64,000 nt of DNA, from contig CH003099.1 of the NCBI GenBank assembly GCA_000149265.1, forward strand, positions 208,764 to 272,763, in the 5' to 3' direction. Position 1 is the stretch's first letter, and each line of letters opens with the position of its first letter. Source of the DNA: Ciona savignyi. Lineage: Eukaryota > Chordata > Ascidiacea > Phlebobranchia > Cionidae. The notes under the pieces were generated by a model. The model made no database searches. It saw nothing but the letters and a program-made list of their open reading frames with translations, and had not been told where the DNA came from. Both the position numbers and the translations under genes were made by a program. Shown piece by piece: positions 11,164 to 22,566 of this stretch.

Positions 11164-12119
11164 CCTAGAAAATCTTCGACCGATGGCATATGGCCCGACA
11201 ACTACCTGAAGGGCAATATAAACGCAATGGAATTTTGGTATTTGTTTTACAACAAGGTCTATATATTGAGAAACTAAACTTTCGGGTGATAAATTCAAGG
11301 TAATTCCTCTGAGAAGTTAGAAACCAAAACGGCATTTTTTCTAAAAAAATTGCTTTTTGTGGCATAGCGCTTGAACGGCTGCTGTAAGTGCATTCGCCAC
11401 TGATTTAACAGTTGGAAGAAATAAAAAATTACCTAGGCAAATACCCTAAAAAATAAGATTTTATCCTTAAAATCATGATTGTGACAAGCATGCCACGGCA
11501 TAGCGCCCCGACATCTACCAAAAATAGTAATGGAAATAGAACTTTGTCATTTTTTCTAAAAAATTTGTTTTTTTTTATCATAGCGCTTGAACAGCTGCAC
11601 CAATTTTATTCAGATTTGGTGGAATGTTGGACCGTTAGCCACTTCTGTGCCTAATAAAAATACAAAAACATTTAAAACATTTTAAGAGTAATTTGCTTAA
11701 AAACGAAGATATGTTTCTGAATAATGATTTTGACAGGTACGGCATGTTGCCCCGACATCTACCCGAAGAAATAATGAAAACGCAATAAAACATAATGAAA
11801 ATGAAAATGTCATTTGTTAGACACCATGGTTTAGATATGCAGAAACAAAAATTTTGGATAGTAAATTCTGGAAGTCTGGTTTAAACTTTCTGGAATGTTG
11901 AATAACATGGACCTGACGTACACATATCTGACAATAACATATATTGTATAATGAACAAAATAACAAAATAGGATTGCTACCTTTTAGCTTGCAGAAACAA
12001 AATACATATTCGGTATATAAAACACACCAAATGTGGGTAGGGACTTGCATAAACACATAGTATATAAATTGTGTTTTAAGAATAACGGTGGTTAAACTGG
12101 TGGTTGGGACTCTCTAGTT
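11164..12119 (-). mobile_element. Composite repeat element copy 4, minus strand, 3' truncated
   Basis: The right end is TCTCTAGTT, the complement of the CTAGAGA start seen at 3484, 5634 and 8161. Two or three diverged monomers follow leftward (CATAGCGCTTGAAC near 11364 and 11580). The A-rich tail and hairpin are missing at the junction with the SINE fragment. Confidence 0.5.
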
Positions 12120-13787
12120 AACAACATGCTTCAATTCAAAACATATGTGGTATAATGTTCGTCCTTTAACCACTGTTGTTTAAAATTTAACAAAGTTACA
12201 AATTACTTTTGGAAATGCACTAAAATGGCGAATTGTCCCTGAATCATGATAGTAACATGCATTGCCCTAAAATTTCCAAGGAGTTTTTGTAATCTGTGTA
12301 CCGCGACAGATTATTGTACAATTATAATTTATGCATATGTAATAGTTTTTAAGTCTTTCACAACCGACTAAATGCAATAATTCAAACATGCTGTACCGCA
12401 GTGTTTTTTTTCATTTTTTAGTCATTTTTAATTTAGCACAGTTTTTTAACAGTTTATGCTATGATTTAATATTTAGTATGTTTGGAAAGATAATTTACCC
12501 CTCTTCCAAACAATTCGCATACCTAGAACCTACCTCCAATTACGAATAATTGTGTAAATTTTAGTGAACACCACTTTATATGTAAAGAAAATTCTGCTCG
12601 ACTTTAAAACATTTGAGGTGTACTGACAAACGAAATACTCACTAATTATTAGTATGCCCTAATGATATGAAAATGTTAACGTAGATTGCCTAATAGTTTT
12701 TGTACTCAGAAAAATTTGAACTGTATTTTTATCTTCAAGAGTTTTTTTACTATTCCTAACTTAAATTTCCCTTTATTCTAACTATATTATGCAAAAATGA
12801 ACCAAAACCGACCCTTTCAGCTATTATCTTTAAATTGTTTTTATAATTTTATAATTTACATTTAATCAAATTTTGTAACACGTAACATAACTCACCATTT
12901 TTAAGCTCAAGGGGGTAACCAGAAGTCTTAAAAAAAGTAGTTTCTATTACCATATATAGCAGCCAACATCACGTGGTTATATCAAACGATACGTAAAGGG
13001 AACGAGCTCTTCTTTTAGGGGACAAGCCTATCTTAGGTTGGAACCTAAGATCCAAAAAAGAAAAAAAGAAACAACTACTTAAAAAACGATTAGAATCCAT
13101 TCTGGCTTTGAACTTTATCCCGTTAAAAATTAAAAACAAAATATCAAATGCCAAAACTTACATAAATCCAAATTTATGTTCGAATTCCTTGCTGGCAAAC
13201 CCGTATGAGAGACTTTATTGTCTATAATATACTTTCTCATTTAAATTTTCGTGATATGGTTAAATACAGTATTTACGAGCAAAAATAGATGTCAACTTTA
13301 CGCAGTCAATATAAAGACCAATTCTACCTGCTATAATGCAATACTCAATGAGTACAATTTATTTAATGTTTAACCTATATGTTGTATAAAGAACAAACAT
13401 TGACATACTGCACAAACGTGCATTAAATGATTTTTAATATCGGTTCACGAGTATTTGTTTTGTTTAGTATTTGTAAAACCAGTACCACACCAGGATACAA
13501 CCGCTTGCTAACATGTACAAATTACGACTTACGACGGCTATATAGTTCAACGCACGTACATATGATGAAAAGGCGCAAACACATGATAGCACTGATTAGT
13601 TCACGCTAAGATAGAAAGCAAGGCGCATGATAATATTCAGAGGCACAAAGAAGGAATTACACTGTTACACTCTATCCGTCTCCACAGTTCTGCGTACCCA
13701 GTCGCAGAGAAATACATCATTCTCCAAAAAATATCATTAAAATCTATCAAATACCATGTAAAATCACTTTAAAAGGGGGTACATAAC
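12120..13787. other. AT-rich intergenic DNA, nothing recognised
   Basis: About 1.7 kb of AT-rich sequence. No tRNA, SINE or exon-like segment with splice sites stands out. The short frames at 12969-13154 and 13427-13609 have no recognisable domain. Confidence 0.4.
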
Positions 13788-14070
13788 GATAGCGGTTAAG
13801 TGTGTCGCCTTTCAATCGAAAGGTTGCAGGTGCGAAACTGGTCGCTATAGCTAGTCGGTTGTGTCCTTGGTCAAGGCACTTAACGGACATTTCCTGGACC
13901 CAGCGGATTAATGGGTTCTACAAAATTGAAGGAACGTGTCCACACACAACACACTGTAATAGCTCCGTTAACCCGACGGTGGGCGCGAAGTGATCTGACG
14001 ATTGCCCGTGTGTTAACCCCCTTGGTTTTCCCATTCACGGGGATAAACATGAATACTATCCTATCCTATT
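13788..14070 (+). repeat. SINE-A, near full-length plus-strand copy
   Basis: It opens with TAGCGGTTAAGTGTGTCGCC and ATCGAAAGGTTGCAGGTGCG (decayed B box). It continues through GTGTCCTTGGTCAAGGCACT, ACCCAGCGGATTAATGGGTT and TCACGGGGATAAACATGAAT to a pentameric CTATC(CTATC) tail. It is a useful reference copy for the family. Confidence 0.75.
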
Positions 14071-14219
14071 ACAGAGTGGCGAAATATGGGACTACAACAC
14101 AATAGTGTTATTAGCAACAACACAAAAAAAAACAATAAACAAACCACCAAAGACACAAAAGTGGGCAAAACTCTCCCGTTCAAAATTGACCCATAATGTC
14201 AAATTAATAATGCGATAGG

Positions 14220-15060
14220 TCTCTCAAAACATCGAGATAAAATGTCGGCCGATCAGTTCGTCGTGTACGAGGCTGGTGCTACAAAACGACATGGTAAAAA
14301 GTTTGCGATTGTCGACCATGATGTATGCTTCGGGTTCAAAAAGTGTTATAATGCGTTCTACTGCCTGTTCGTTGGCTCTTTTCGAGTAAAGTAGCCAACG
14401 CTTCTTTGAAGTCGGTTAAAATGAACTTTGTGTACATCAGTTTCGTTGGCAATTACATAATTTACTGAAGGAATAAACTACGTATTCGTATACGGTCCTT
14501 TATAAAGAAAGTAAGATTTTCTTTTTTTATCTTCTAGCAGTCATGCGCCTCGCAGCAACACTCTGTCGCCCACATTAAAATTGTGTCCACTTGATGCGTT
14601 CTTTATCATACCGCGTTTTCATTGCTGCTCTTCGCTAGACGAGTACTGTAGTGTAGAGCGAGTACGGTCGTGTGGCCAAATGGTTAACGCGACCGATACA
14701 TATACCAACTCTTATACAAAAAAACGTCTTAGTGACGAGCCTATCATGGGTTCGAAACTTAGCTCGGTAAAAAAAATTCTTCGTTGGGCGAGGCGATTTT
14801 TAACTGCTTGATGAGTCAGCAACATTCTGACTTGAAGATCCATGGGGAACGTTGAGGGTTGGAATGAAGGTGATCCGTTCATTCATATCTACTGCCAAGC
14901 GCAAATCTCTACCGGTGAGTAGAAAATGGAGAGACACACCAGTCTCATCTGTTTGCTTGCATCATAAGTTGCACATATCGAAGATAGTGCTTTGACCCAA
15001 CGATACGAATCTATTTTGTACATAATCTTTAACATGGCAATAATTGTTCAGTTATTGCGC
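14220..15060 (-). pseudogene. Decayed Ty3/gypsy-like integrase region
   Basis: Minus-strand conceptual translation gives, in different frames, LTGRDLRLAVDMNERI near 14870-14910, AAMKTRYDKERIK near 14600-14640 and NFNVGDRVLLRG near 14545-14580. The order and wording match the C-terminal part of gypsy-type integrases, where an F.VGD.VLL motif follows a KxxYD segment. Frame changes and stops break it, and a plus-strand SINE-B (14663-14776) sits between two of the pieces. A further stop-free minus stretch (about 14230-14415) is not recognised. This is a dead copy, not a functional element. Confidence 0.5.
14663..14776 (+). repeat. SINE-B, full-length plus-strand copy
   Basis: Reads TACGGTCGTGTGGCCAAATG (A box), GCGACCGATACATATACC, ACGAGCCTATCATGG, the B box GGGTTCGAAACT, then CTCGGTAAAAAAA. 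It represents the SINE-B consensus well: about 110 bp, tRNA-like with a Leu/Ser-type D-arm, ending in an A-run. Confidence 0.75.
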
Positions 15061-15108
15061 TCAAATCCGCCGTTCCCAGCTGAACGATGGGCGGAGCTTA
15101 TAGTGCGC

Positions 15109-15139
15109 TTTATAGGGAAGGTTTCGCATTAGTTCTCTC
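15109..15139 (+). promoter_or_regulatory. TATA-like promoter of 7SL copy 1 (no CRE)
   Basis: TTTATA at 15109-15114 is at -31 from the RNA start, and a GATGGGCGGAGC box precedes it. The TGACGTCA found at -66 in the downstream copies is absent: the conserved unit ends just upstream of the GC box, where the sequence becomes TCCCAGCTGAACGA. Confidence 0.7.
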
Positions 15140-15438
15140 GCCGGGCGTTGTGGCGTGCGCCTGTAATCCAGTTACTTGGAGGCTTGGGTTGGAGGACGAA
15201 GTGAGATTGGGAGCTCTGTGGCGCTCTGTCCTATGTCGATCGGGCGTCCGCGCTAAGCTCGGCGTCAATATGGGCATTCCAGGGGAGCCCGGAGTGGCCA
15301 GGTTGTCCAAGGAGGAACGCACCGGGCGAGGCCCGAAAGGGAGCAGCCAAAAGTTCCCACGTTGATCAGTAGCGGGATAGCGCCTGTGAATAGGCGGAGC
15401 GTTGCAGCCCAGTCAATATCGCAGGACACAATCCTTTT
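15140..15438 (+). ncRNA. 7SL RNA (SRP RNA) gene, copy 1
   Basis: About 299 nt, the usual length for animal 7SL RNA, the scaffold of the signal recognition particle that directs nascent secretory proteins to the endoplasmic reticulum. The 5' Alu domain starts GCCGGGCGTTGTGGCG with the U-turn CCTGTAATCC that SRP9/14 binds in known 7SL RNAs. The S domain contains GTCGATCGGGCGTCCGCGCT and CGTCAATATGG (helix 6 region) and CCCGAAAGGGAGCAGCC, a GNRA-capped helix 8. The 3' part GATCAGTAGCGGGATAGCGC and CCTGTGAATAGG closes the Alu domain. It ends at a T5 run, a Pol III stop. Copy 1 has GACGAAGTG where inner copies have GACGGTGTG, and GGACACAATCC near the 3' end; both are shared with copy 8. Confidence 0.95.
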
Positions 15439-15969
15439 TCACTTTTTTAACCTTCGGTTTTATTTCAGGTTCAATACCAAGCGCACACAGTTTATTTGTA
15501 GTTTTTTTTCTAAAGGAATCACCATATATGGACTGTTGTGTGTTTTCAATCAGAAATCTTTGGAGCACTTTTTATTCCAGTAATTGTGTTTACTTTTTAT
15601 TTTTATATAAATAAGTCCAACAAGGTAAAGAACGAATCAATAAAAAAGCATTCTTAGTCTCTTAAATAAGACGCAAACACGACAGTCGTTTTCACCAGAA
15701 CATAAGTATGTCGGATAAAAACCGATCAAAATGTAGAATGGTAATATTGAAATATAATGTTGAAACGGAAAGTATTTTAAGCCATGGATATATCTGTTTA
15801 TTAAACTTAGGGTAGATACTGCTTATAACTTTTTAAAATTTTCAGTTATGCTTCCATTTGCCCTATAACCATGGATCATTTTAGCCTAACTCCGCAGTAA
15901 CCCCAATAACTTGACTGCAAGCATCAGGGAAATGATTTGTCATGTTTCAACCACTGTAACGTTCTAACC

Positions 15970-16860
15970 CAGGCATGGGCAACCCCTGGCACGCGTGCCG
16001 AACTTGGCACGCGAGCTCGTATTTCTGGCACGCTAGTTTAAGGAAATTAGATTGATTCTTTTCTTTTAAAGATAATAACTTAAAAGTTGTATTATTTAAG
16101 CTTTGGCCACGTGCATAACATGTTTATTACCGTAAGTTGTGAAGATTTGATTATTTATTACCGTGTTATTGTTACTCAACAAACACCAAAGAGTACAACA
16201 ATCCGCTTGCAAATTTCGCAACCTGCTGCCACAGACGAATCGGACTAGAGAGAAATTTGTACGTTTGTGCAGACAACCAGATGTATTTAAAATCAGTTAC
16301 CCTTAGCATCCTAATTTACTTTTGTTAGCAATTTGAGATACAAAATGTTATAAGGCTAAACATGATGTACCATGTACCGGTAAGGTCATTCGGTATCGGT
16401 AAAGGTCATAAATGCATATTTCGGCAAGTAAAAAAAGACCGGTAAACTTATTTCACATAAGCTCATCGTTACGTTTATCAAATTGCGTTAATGAGAGTAA
16501 AAATTCATCATTGAACACACTTTTTCACCTGCCTAAGGTTTGCTCTATCAGTAATAGTACAGCGCTTGCTTAATTTGCAGTAAAGATGAAAATTAAAAGT
16601 TATTACTGTAAAAAGTTATTTCGTTTTTTTGTCCCTACCGAATATTGGGACCATCAGCTAAGAAACTTCAAACTGATGTACGAGATGTATTTAAAGCTAC
16701 TCAAGATAATATTTTCTTAGAATTAAAACTTAACCCTTTTGAGAAAGTTTATTGTGAATGTTTTGTTTTATATTGTGTTTTCACTATTTAGGTAAATTTA
16801 AATCATTTTTTTCAAAACAGGCACCTTTAAGAATGAAAAAGAAATATGTTGTCACGAATT
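15970..16860 (+). mobile_element. hAT-like insertion in the first array unit (5' end seen)
   Basis: Other units read CACTGTAACGTTCTAACCAC, whereas unit 1 breaks after GTTCTAACC into CAGGCATGGGCAACCCCTGG, a typical hAT-type terminus rich in GGCACGCG repeats. Sequence homologous to other units resumes near 16865 (TATTAATATCAAGTGAA). The preceding 8 bases TTCTAACC would be the target site. The matching 3' terminus is not visible, so the right end is diverged or deleted. No transposase frame was found. Confidence 0.45.
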
Positions 16861-17222
16861 GTCAGTTATTAATATCAAGTGAATTTGATAACCACTTTAA
16901 AAAAAAACATTTAACAAGACATTTTATCAATTTTCCTTTAAAATGGAAACTTCTGAAACATTTTTTAAGCAAACTCCCCAAGATAAATACCCTTATAACA
17001 ATTGTGTGTATTTCTGGTGTTTTCCGAAATATATTTCTAAAACAATTTAAATTTCATATTGTTTATTTCCATGGGGTACTGTACGACTCGTTTTAAACGC
17101 TTGTATTTTTGTTATATTTTAAGTGTTGTCTTTTTAATTATTGTTGTATGAAGCAAAAAAATACAAAATAAATTAAACAAATCAATCAATCAACTTTACG
17201 ACGACATGAGCTGTCAATGAAG

Positions 17223-17288
17223 TGACGTCACAGCGGTGGGCAGGGCTTATAGTGGGCTTTATAGAGAAGGTTTCGCACTAGTTCTCAC
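17223..17288 (+). promoter_or_regulatory. 7SL copy 2 promoter: CRE at -66, TATA at -31
   Basis: TGACGTCA at 17223-17230, then a GGTGGGCAGGGC box, then TTTATA at 17258-17263. Confidence 0.75.
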
Positions 17289-17586
17289 GCCGGGCGTTGT
17301 GGCGTGCGCCTGTAATCCAGTTACTTGGAGGCTTGGGTTGGAGGACGGTGTGAGATTGGGAGCTCTGTGGCGCTCTGTCCTATGTCGATCGGGCGTCCGC
17401 GCTAAGCTCGGCGTCAATATGGGCATTCCAGGGGAGCCCGGAGTGACCAGGTTGTCTAAGGAGGAACGCACCGGGCGAGGCCCGAAAGGGAGCAGCCAAA
17501 AGTTCCCACGTTGATCAGTAGCGGGATAGCGCCTGTGAATAGGCGGAGCGTTGCAGCCAAGTCAATATCGCAGGACCCAATCCTTT
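17289..17586 (+). ncRNA. 7SL RNA gene, copy 2
   Basis: Complete, nearly identical to copy 1 in both Alu and S domains. Private change: GAGTGACCAGG in place of GAGTGGCCAGG. The 3' end has only TTT, followed by GCAA and then T6 at 17591-17596, so termination may occur downstream of the mature end. Confidence 0.93.
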
Positions 17587-17670
17587 GCAATTTTTTAACC
17601 TTCGGTTTTATTTCAGTGCCGGTTCAATACCAAGCTGCAAATAGTTTTTTTTCTAAAAGAATCACCATAT

Positions 17671-17732
17671 GTGGAAAGTTATGTGTTTTCAATTTGAAAT
17701 TTTGGGATCGAATCCCTTCTACTCCACTCTTT
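17671..17732 (+). pseudogene. tRNA-like relic downstream of 7SL copy 2
   Basis: It contains GGATCGAATCC at 17705-17715, resembling a tRNA T-loop/B box, followed by CTTCTACTCCACTC. No matching 5' tRNA half or A box is present. Confidence 0.4.
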
Positions 17733-18761
17733 ATTCCAATGATTGTGTTTATTTTATATAAATAAGTCGAACGATGTAAAGAACGAATTGATGAAAAAGC
17801 ATTCGTAGTAACTTAAATAAAAGGCTAAATCACGACAGTCGTTTTCACTAGAACATATAAGTATGTCGGATAAAAACCGACCAAACTAGAACGTAGATTG
17901 AAAATTTTGAAATTTAATGTTAAAACGGAAAGTGTTTTAAGCCATGGATATATCTGTTTATTAAACGTAGCGCAGATACTGCCTAAAACATTTAAAAAAG
18001 TTTAGTTCTGCTTCCATTTGCACTATTTCCATACATCATTTTAGCATAACTCCGCGGTTACCCCGATAACTTGACTGCAAGCATCAGAGAAAATGATTTA
18101 TCATGTTTCAACCACTGTAACGTTCTAACCACACTATGAATTTTAATATCCTGCCATAGTTTTTTTATTAACACAATTTCCTACAATAAAAATTAAAATT
18201 TTTCAAAATATTAATATCAAGTGAAATTCATAACCACTTTCAAAGAAAAGAAAAAAAAAACATTTAACAAAACATTTTATGAAATTTCTAATAAAATGGA
18301 AACTTTTGAAACATTTTTAAGCAAATGCCCCAAGATAAATACCCCTATAACAATTGTGTGTATTTCTGGTGTTTTCTGAAATATACAGTATTTCTAAAAC
18401 AAAGCAATTATGTTTCGATTTTTCAACTAAATAAAAATATTTTTTGTAATTATTTTAATAGTTTATTTTCAATATCTATAAGGGGACATGACTGATTTGC
18501 ACTTTATGTAGTCTTGCATCGAATAGCGATGGATAGAGCTCAAATCAACGCGAATTTCATTTTTACTGATAACTAATTTTCGAACCAATTTAAATTTCAT
18601 ATTGCTTCTCTGGCGTGCCTAATACGACTCGTTTTAAACACTTGTCTCTTTGCTATATATTGAGTGTTGTCTTTTTAATTATTGTTTCTAAAAGCAAAAA
18701 AGAAAAATAAATTAAACAAGACCATTAATCAACTTTAGGACGACATGGGCTGTCAATCAAG

Positions 18762-18827
18762 AGACGTCACAACAGTGGGCGGAGCTTCTAGTGCGCTTTA
18801 TAGGAAAGGTTTCGCACGAGTTCTCAC
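18762..18827 (+). promoter_or_regulatory. 7SL copy 3 promoter: CRE variant at -66, TATA at -31
   Basis: AGACGTCA at 18762-18769, a variant of the TGACGTCA found in copies 2 and 5-8, and TTTATA at 18797-18802. Confidence 0.7.
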
Positions 18828-19125
18828 GCCGGGCGTTGTGGCGTGCGCCTGTAATCCAGTTACTTGGAGGCTTGGGTTGGAGGACGGTGTGAGATTGGGA
18901 GCTCTGTGGCGCTCTGTCCTATGTCGATCGGGCGTCCGCGCTAAGCTCGGCGTCAATATGGGCATTCCAGGGGAGCCCAGAGTGGCCAGGTTGTCTAAGG
19001 AGGAACGCACCGGGCGAGGCCCGAAAGGGAGCAGCCAAAAGTTCCCACGTTGATCAGTAGCGGGATAGCGCCTGTGAATAGGCGGAGCGTTGCAGCCCAG
19101 TCAATACCGCAGGACCCAATCCTTT
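18828..19125 (+). ncRNA. 7SL RNA gene, copy 3
   Basis: Complete. Private changes: GAGCCCAGAGTGG (others GAGCCCGGAGTGG) in the S domain and TCAATACCGCAGG near the 3' end. The 3' end is of the CCTTTGCAATTTTTT type, with the first T-run only three long. Confidence 0.93.
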
Positions 19126-19215
19126 GCAATTTTTTAACCGTCGGTTTCATTTCAGTTCCGTTTCAATACCAAGCGCACACAGTATATTTTTAGTTTTTTT
19201 TTAAGATTCACAATA

Positions 19216-19277
19216 TGTGAATGTTATGTGTTTCCAATTCGAAATCCTGGGATCGAATCCCGTCTAGCGCACTTTTT
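19216..19277 (+). pseudogene. tRNA-like relic downstream of 7SL copy 3
   Basis: B-box-like GGATCGAATCC at 19250-19260, then CGTCTAGCGCAC and a T5 stop at 19273-19277. It looks like the 3' half of a tRNA gene with its Pol III terminator. Confidence 0.45.
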
Positions 19278-20038
19278 ATCTTAATGATAGTGTGTGTTTT
19301 TATTTCTTATATAAATAAGTCGAACATAGTAAGAAACGAATTAATACAAAAGCATTCGTAGTAACTTAAATAAGACGCAAACACGACAGTAGTATATCAG
19401 AACAAAGTACGTCGGATTAAAACCGACCAAACAGAAACGTAGATTGGTAATTTTAAAATTTATTGTTGAAACGAAAAGTATTTCAAGTTATGGATATATC
19501 TGTTTATGAACTTATGGCAAATACTGCCTAAAACATTTTAATTACTTTAGTTATGCTTTTATTTGCCCTTTTACCGTGTATAATTTTAGTATAACTCCGC
19601 AGTTACCCCAATAACTTGACTGCAAGCATCAGGGAAAATGATTTGTCATGTTTCAACCACTGTAACGTTCTACCACACTATAAATATTAATAGCCTGACA
19701 TATTTTTTTAATGACACAATTTACTACAATAAAGATTTAAAGTTTTCCAAAATATTTATATCAAGTGAATGTTATAACCACTTTCAAAGAAAATGAAAAA
19801 AAAAACATTTAACAACACATTTTATCAAATTTCCTTTAAAATGGAAACTTGTGAAACATCTTTTTAGCAAATACCCCAAGATACCCTTATAACAATTGTG
19901 TGTATTTCCAGTGTTTTCCGAAATTTATTTCTAAAACAAAGCAATTATGTTTGAACTTTTCAACTAAATAAAAAAAATATTTTGTGATTATTTTTATAGG
20001 GTATTAGTCAATATCTACAAGAGGGCATGACTTATTTG

Positions 20039-20257
20039 GGAGAAAACTAAAAGGATTAAAAGCGGAAAGGCGGGAGGGAGGGAAATTGCATACTAAAATG
20101 AATATTAAGTCATTAGAGTTAGTTTAAAACATGGGGTTGGAGTTAGGGTTAGTTCTGGGGTTAAGATTAATGTTTAGACAAGAGTTAAAATTAATTTTAA
20201 AAGTTTTGGTTAGCAGTTTCCCTTCTATCCGCCTTACCCCCTTTAGCATTTCCTCTA
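20039..20257. mobile_element. MITE-like insertion in the array unit between 7SL copies 3 and 4
   Basis: 219 bp interrupting GACT(T/G)ATTTG|CACTTTATGTAG, which is continuous in other units. ATTTG is present on both sides (20034-20038 and 20258-20262), consistent with a 5-bp target duplication. Imperfect inverted termini: AAAGGCGGGAGGGAGGGAAA on the left against TTTCCCTTCTATCCGCCTTA on the right. No coding capacity. Related to the element at 10900-11105. Confidence 0.55.
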
Positions 20258-20526
20258 ATTTGCACTTTATATGTAGTCTTGCATCGAATATCGATGGATA
20301 GAGCCCAAATCAACGCGAATTTCATTTTTACTGATAACTAATTTCCGAACCAATTTAAATTTCATATTGCTTCTCTGGCGTGCCTAATACGACTCGTTTT
20401 AAACACTTGTCTCTTTGCTATATATTGAGTGTTGACTTTTTAATTATTGTTTCTAAAAGCAAAAAATAAAAATAAATTAAACAAGGTCGTCAATCAACTT
20501 TAGGACGACATGAGCTGTCAATCAAG

Positions 20527-20592
20527 TAACGTCACAGCGGTGGGCGGAGCTTATAGTGCGCTTTATAGGGAAGGTTTCTCAGTAGTTCTCTC
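20527..20592 (+). promoter_or_regulatory. 7SL copy 4 promoter: CRE variant at -66, TATA at -31
   Basis: TAACGTCA at 20527-20534, GGTGGGCGGAGC, then TTTATA at 20562-20567. Confidence 0.7.
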
Positions 20593-20891
20593 GCCGGGCG
20601 TTGTGGCGTGCGCCTGTAATCCAGTTACTTGGAGGCTTGGGTTGGAGGACGGTGTGAGATTGGGAGCTCTGTGGCGCTCTGTCCTATGTCGATCGGGCGT
20701 CCGCGCTAAGCTCGGCGTCAATATGGGCATTCCAGGGGAGCCCGGAGTGGCCAGGTTGTCAAAGGAGGAACGCACCGGGCGAGGCCCGAAAGGGAGCAGC
20801 CAAAAGTTCCCACGTTGATCAGTAGCGGGATAGCGCCTGTGAATAGGCGGAGCGTTGCAGCCCAGTCAATATCGCATGACCCAATCCTTTT
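20593..20891 (+). ncRNA. 7SL RNA gene, copy 4
   Basis: Complete. Private changes: GGTTGTCAAAGG (others TCTAAGG) and ATCGCATGACCC. It ends in a T5 run at 20888-20892, a good Pol III terminator. Confidence 0.93.
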
Positions 20892-20976
20892 TACTTTTTT
20901 AACCTTCGGTTTCATTTCAGTTCCGGTTCAATACCAAACGCGAACACTTTTAATTTGTTTTTAAAAGAATCACCAT

Positions 20977-21038
20977 ATGTTGAATGTTATTACTTTCATT
21001 CCGAAATCATGGGTTCGAATCCCGTCTACCGCACTTTT
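20977..21038 (+). pseudogene. tRNA-like relic downstream of 7SL copy 4
   Basis: Best-preserved relic: GGTTCGAATCC at 21012-21022, a perfect B-box-type string, then CGTCTACCGCAC and T5 at 21034-21038. The complementary acceptor 5' strand (TGCGGTAG) is not found upstream. Confidence 0.5.
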
Positions 21039-22057
21039 TGTTCTAATAATAGCGTGTTTGTAGACCAATTATAACGAGGCAGGCTAATTTATTTTTTCCT
21101 ATAATTGAGTCGAACGAAGTTAAAACGAATTTATGAAAATGCATTTGTACTCTATCGTATAGTAATTTAAATAAGACGCAAACACGACCGTCGTTTTCAC
21201 CAGAACATAATAAAAGTCGGATGAAAATGGACCAAACTGAACGTAAATTAGTAAATTTGAAATTCAATGTTAAAACGGAAAGTATTTTAAGGCATGGATA
21301 TATCTGTTTATTAAACGTAGGGAAGATACTGCTTAAAACTTTTTAAATTGTTTAGTTCTGCTTCCATTTGCACTATTTCCATACATCATTTTAGCATAAC
21401 TCTTCAGTAACCCCAATAACTTGACTGCAAGCATCAGGGAAAATGATTTGTCATGTTTCAACCACTGTAACGTTCTACCACACCATGAACATTAATAGCC
21501 TGACATATTTTTTTAATGACACAATTTACTACAATAAAGATTTAAAGTTTTCCAAAATATTAATATAAAGTGAAATTCGTAACCACTTTCAAAGAAATAG
21601 AAAAAAAAAACTTTTAACAAGACATTATCTTCTAAGCAAATGCCCCAAGATAAATACCCTTATAACAATTGTGTTAATTTCCAGTGTTTTCCGAAATATA
21701 TTTCTAAAACAAAGCAATTATGTTTGGATTTTTTAACTAAATAAAAATATTATTTTGTTATTATTTTCATAGTCTATTAGTCTATTAGTGGACATGACTG
21801 ATTTGCACTTTATGTAGTCTTGCATCAAATAGCGATGGATAGAGCCCAAATCAACGCGAATTTCATTTTTACTGATAACTAATTTCCGAACCAATTTAAA
21901 TTTCATATTGCTTCTCTGGCGTGCCTAATACGACTCGTTTTAAACGTTTGTCTCTTTGCTATTTTTTAAGTGTTGTCTTTTTAATTATTGAAAAAATACA
22001 AAATAAAGTAAACAAGACCGTCAATTAACTTTACGACGACATGAGCTGTCAATCAAG

Positions 22058-22123
22058 TGACGTCACAGCGGTGGGCGGAGCGTCTAGTGCGGTTTATAGG
22101 GAAGGTTTCGCATTAGTTCTCTA
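22058..22123 (+). promoter_or_regulatory. 7SL copy 5 promoter: CRE at -66, TATA at -31
   Basis: TGACGTCA at 22058-22065, GGTGGGCGGAGC, TTTATA at 22093-22098. Confidence 0.75.
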
Positions 22124-22422
22124 GCCGGGCGTTGTGGCGTGCGCCTGTAATCCAGTTACTTGGAGGCTTGGGTTGGAGGACGGTGTGAGATTGGGAGCAC
22201 TGTGGCGCTCTGTCCTATGTCGATCGGGCGTCCGCGCTAAGCTCGGCGTCAATATGGGCATTCCAGGGGAGCCCGGAGTGGCCAGGTTGTCTAAGGAGGA
22301 ACGCACCGGGCGAGGCCCGAAAGGGAGCAGCCAAAAGTTCCCACGTTGATCAGTAGCGGGATAGCGCCTGTGAATAGGCGGAGCGTTGCAGCCAAGTCAA
22401 TATCGCAGGACCCAATCCTTTT
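22124..22422 (+). ncRNA. 7SL RNA gene, copy 5
   Basis: Complete. Private change: GGGAGCACTGTGG (others GGGAGCTCTGTGG). It ends in a T4 run at 22419-22422, with a second T-run shortly after. Confidence 0.93.
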
Positions 22423-22501
22423 AAATTTTTTAACCTTCGGTTTCATTTCGATGACGATTCAATACCAAGCGCACGCAGTTTATTTTTTTAGAGAATCACC
22501 A

Positions 22502-22566
22502 TATGTGAAAAGTTATGTGTTTTCAATTTGAAATTTTGGGATCGAATCCTTTCTACTCCACTTTTT
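22502..22566 (+). pseudogene. tRNA-like relic downstream of 7SL copy 5
   Basis: GGATCGAATCC at 22539-22549, then TTTCTACTCCAC and T5 at 22562-22566; very close to the relic after copy 2. Confidence 0.4.

Noticed and set aside
13788..14105. Frames of 63-64 codons at 13.8-14.1 kb, and similar frames at 25230 and 31630
   Set aside because: All three lie inside SINE-A copies, and their similarity to each other is that of the repeat.
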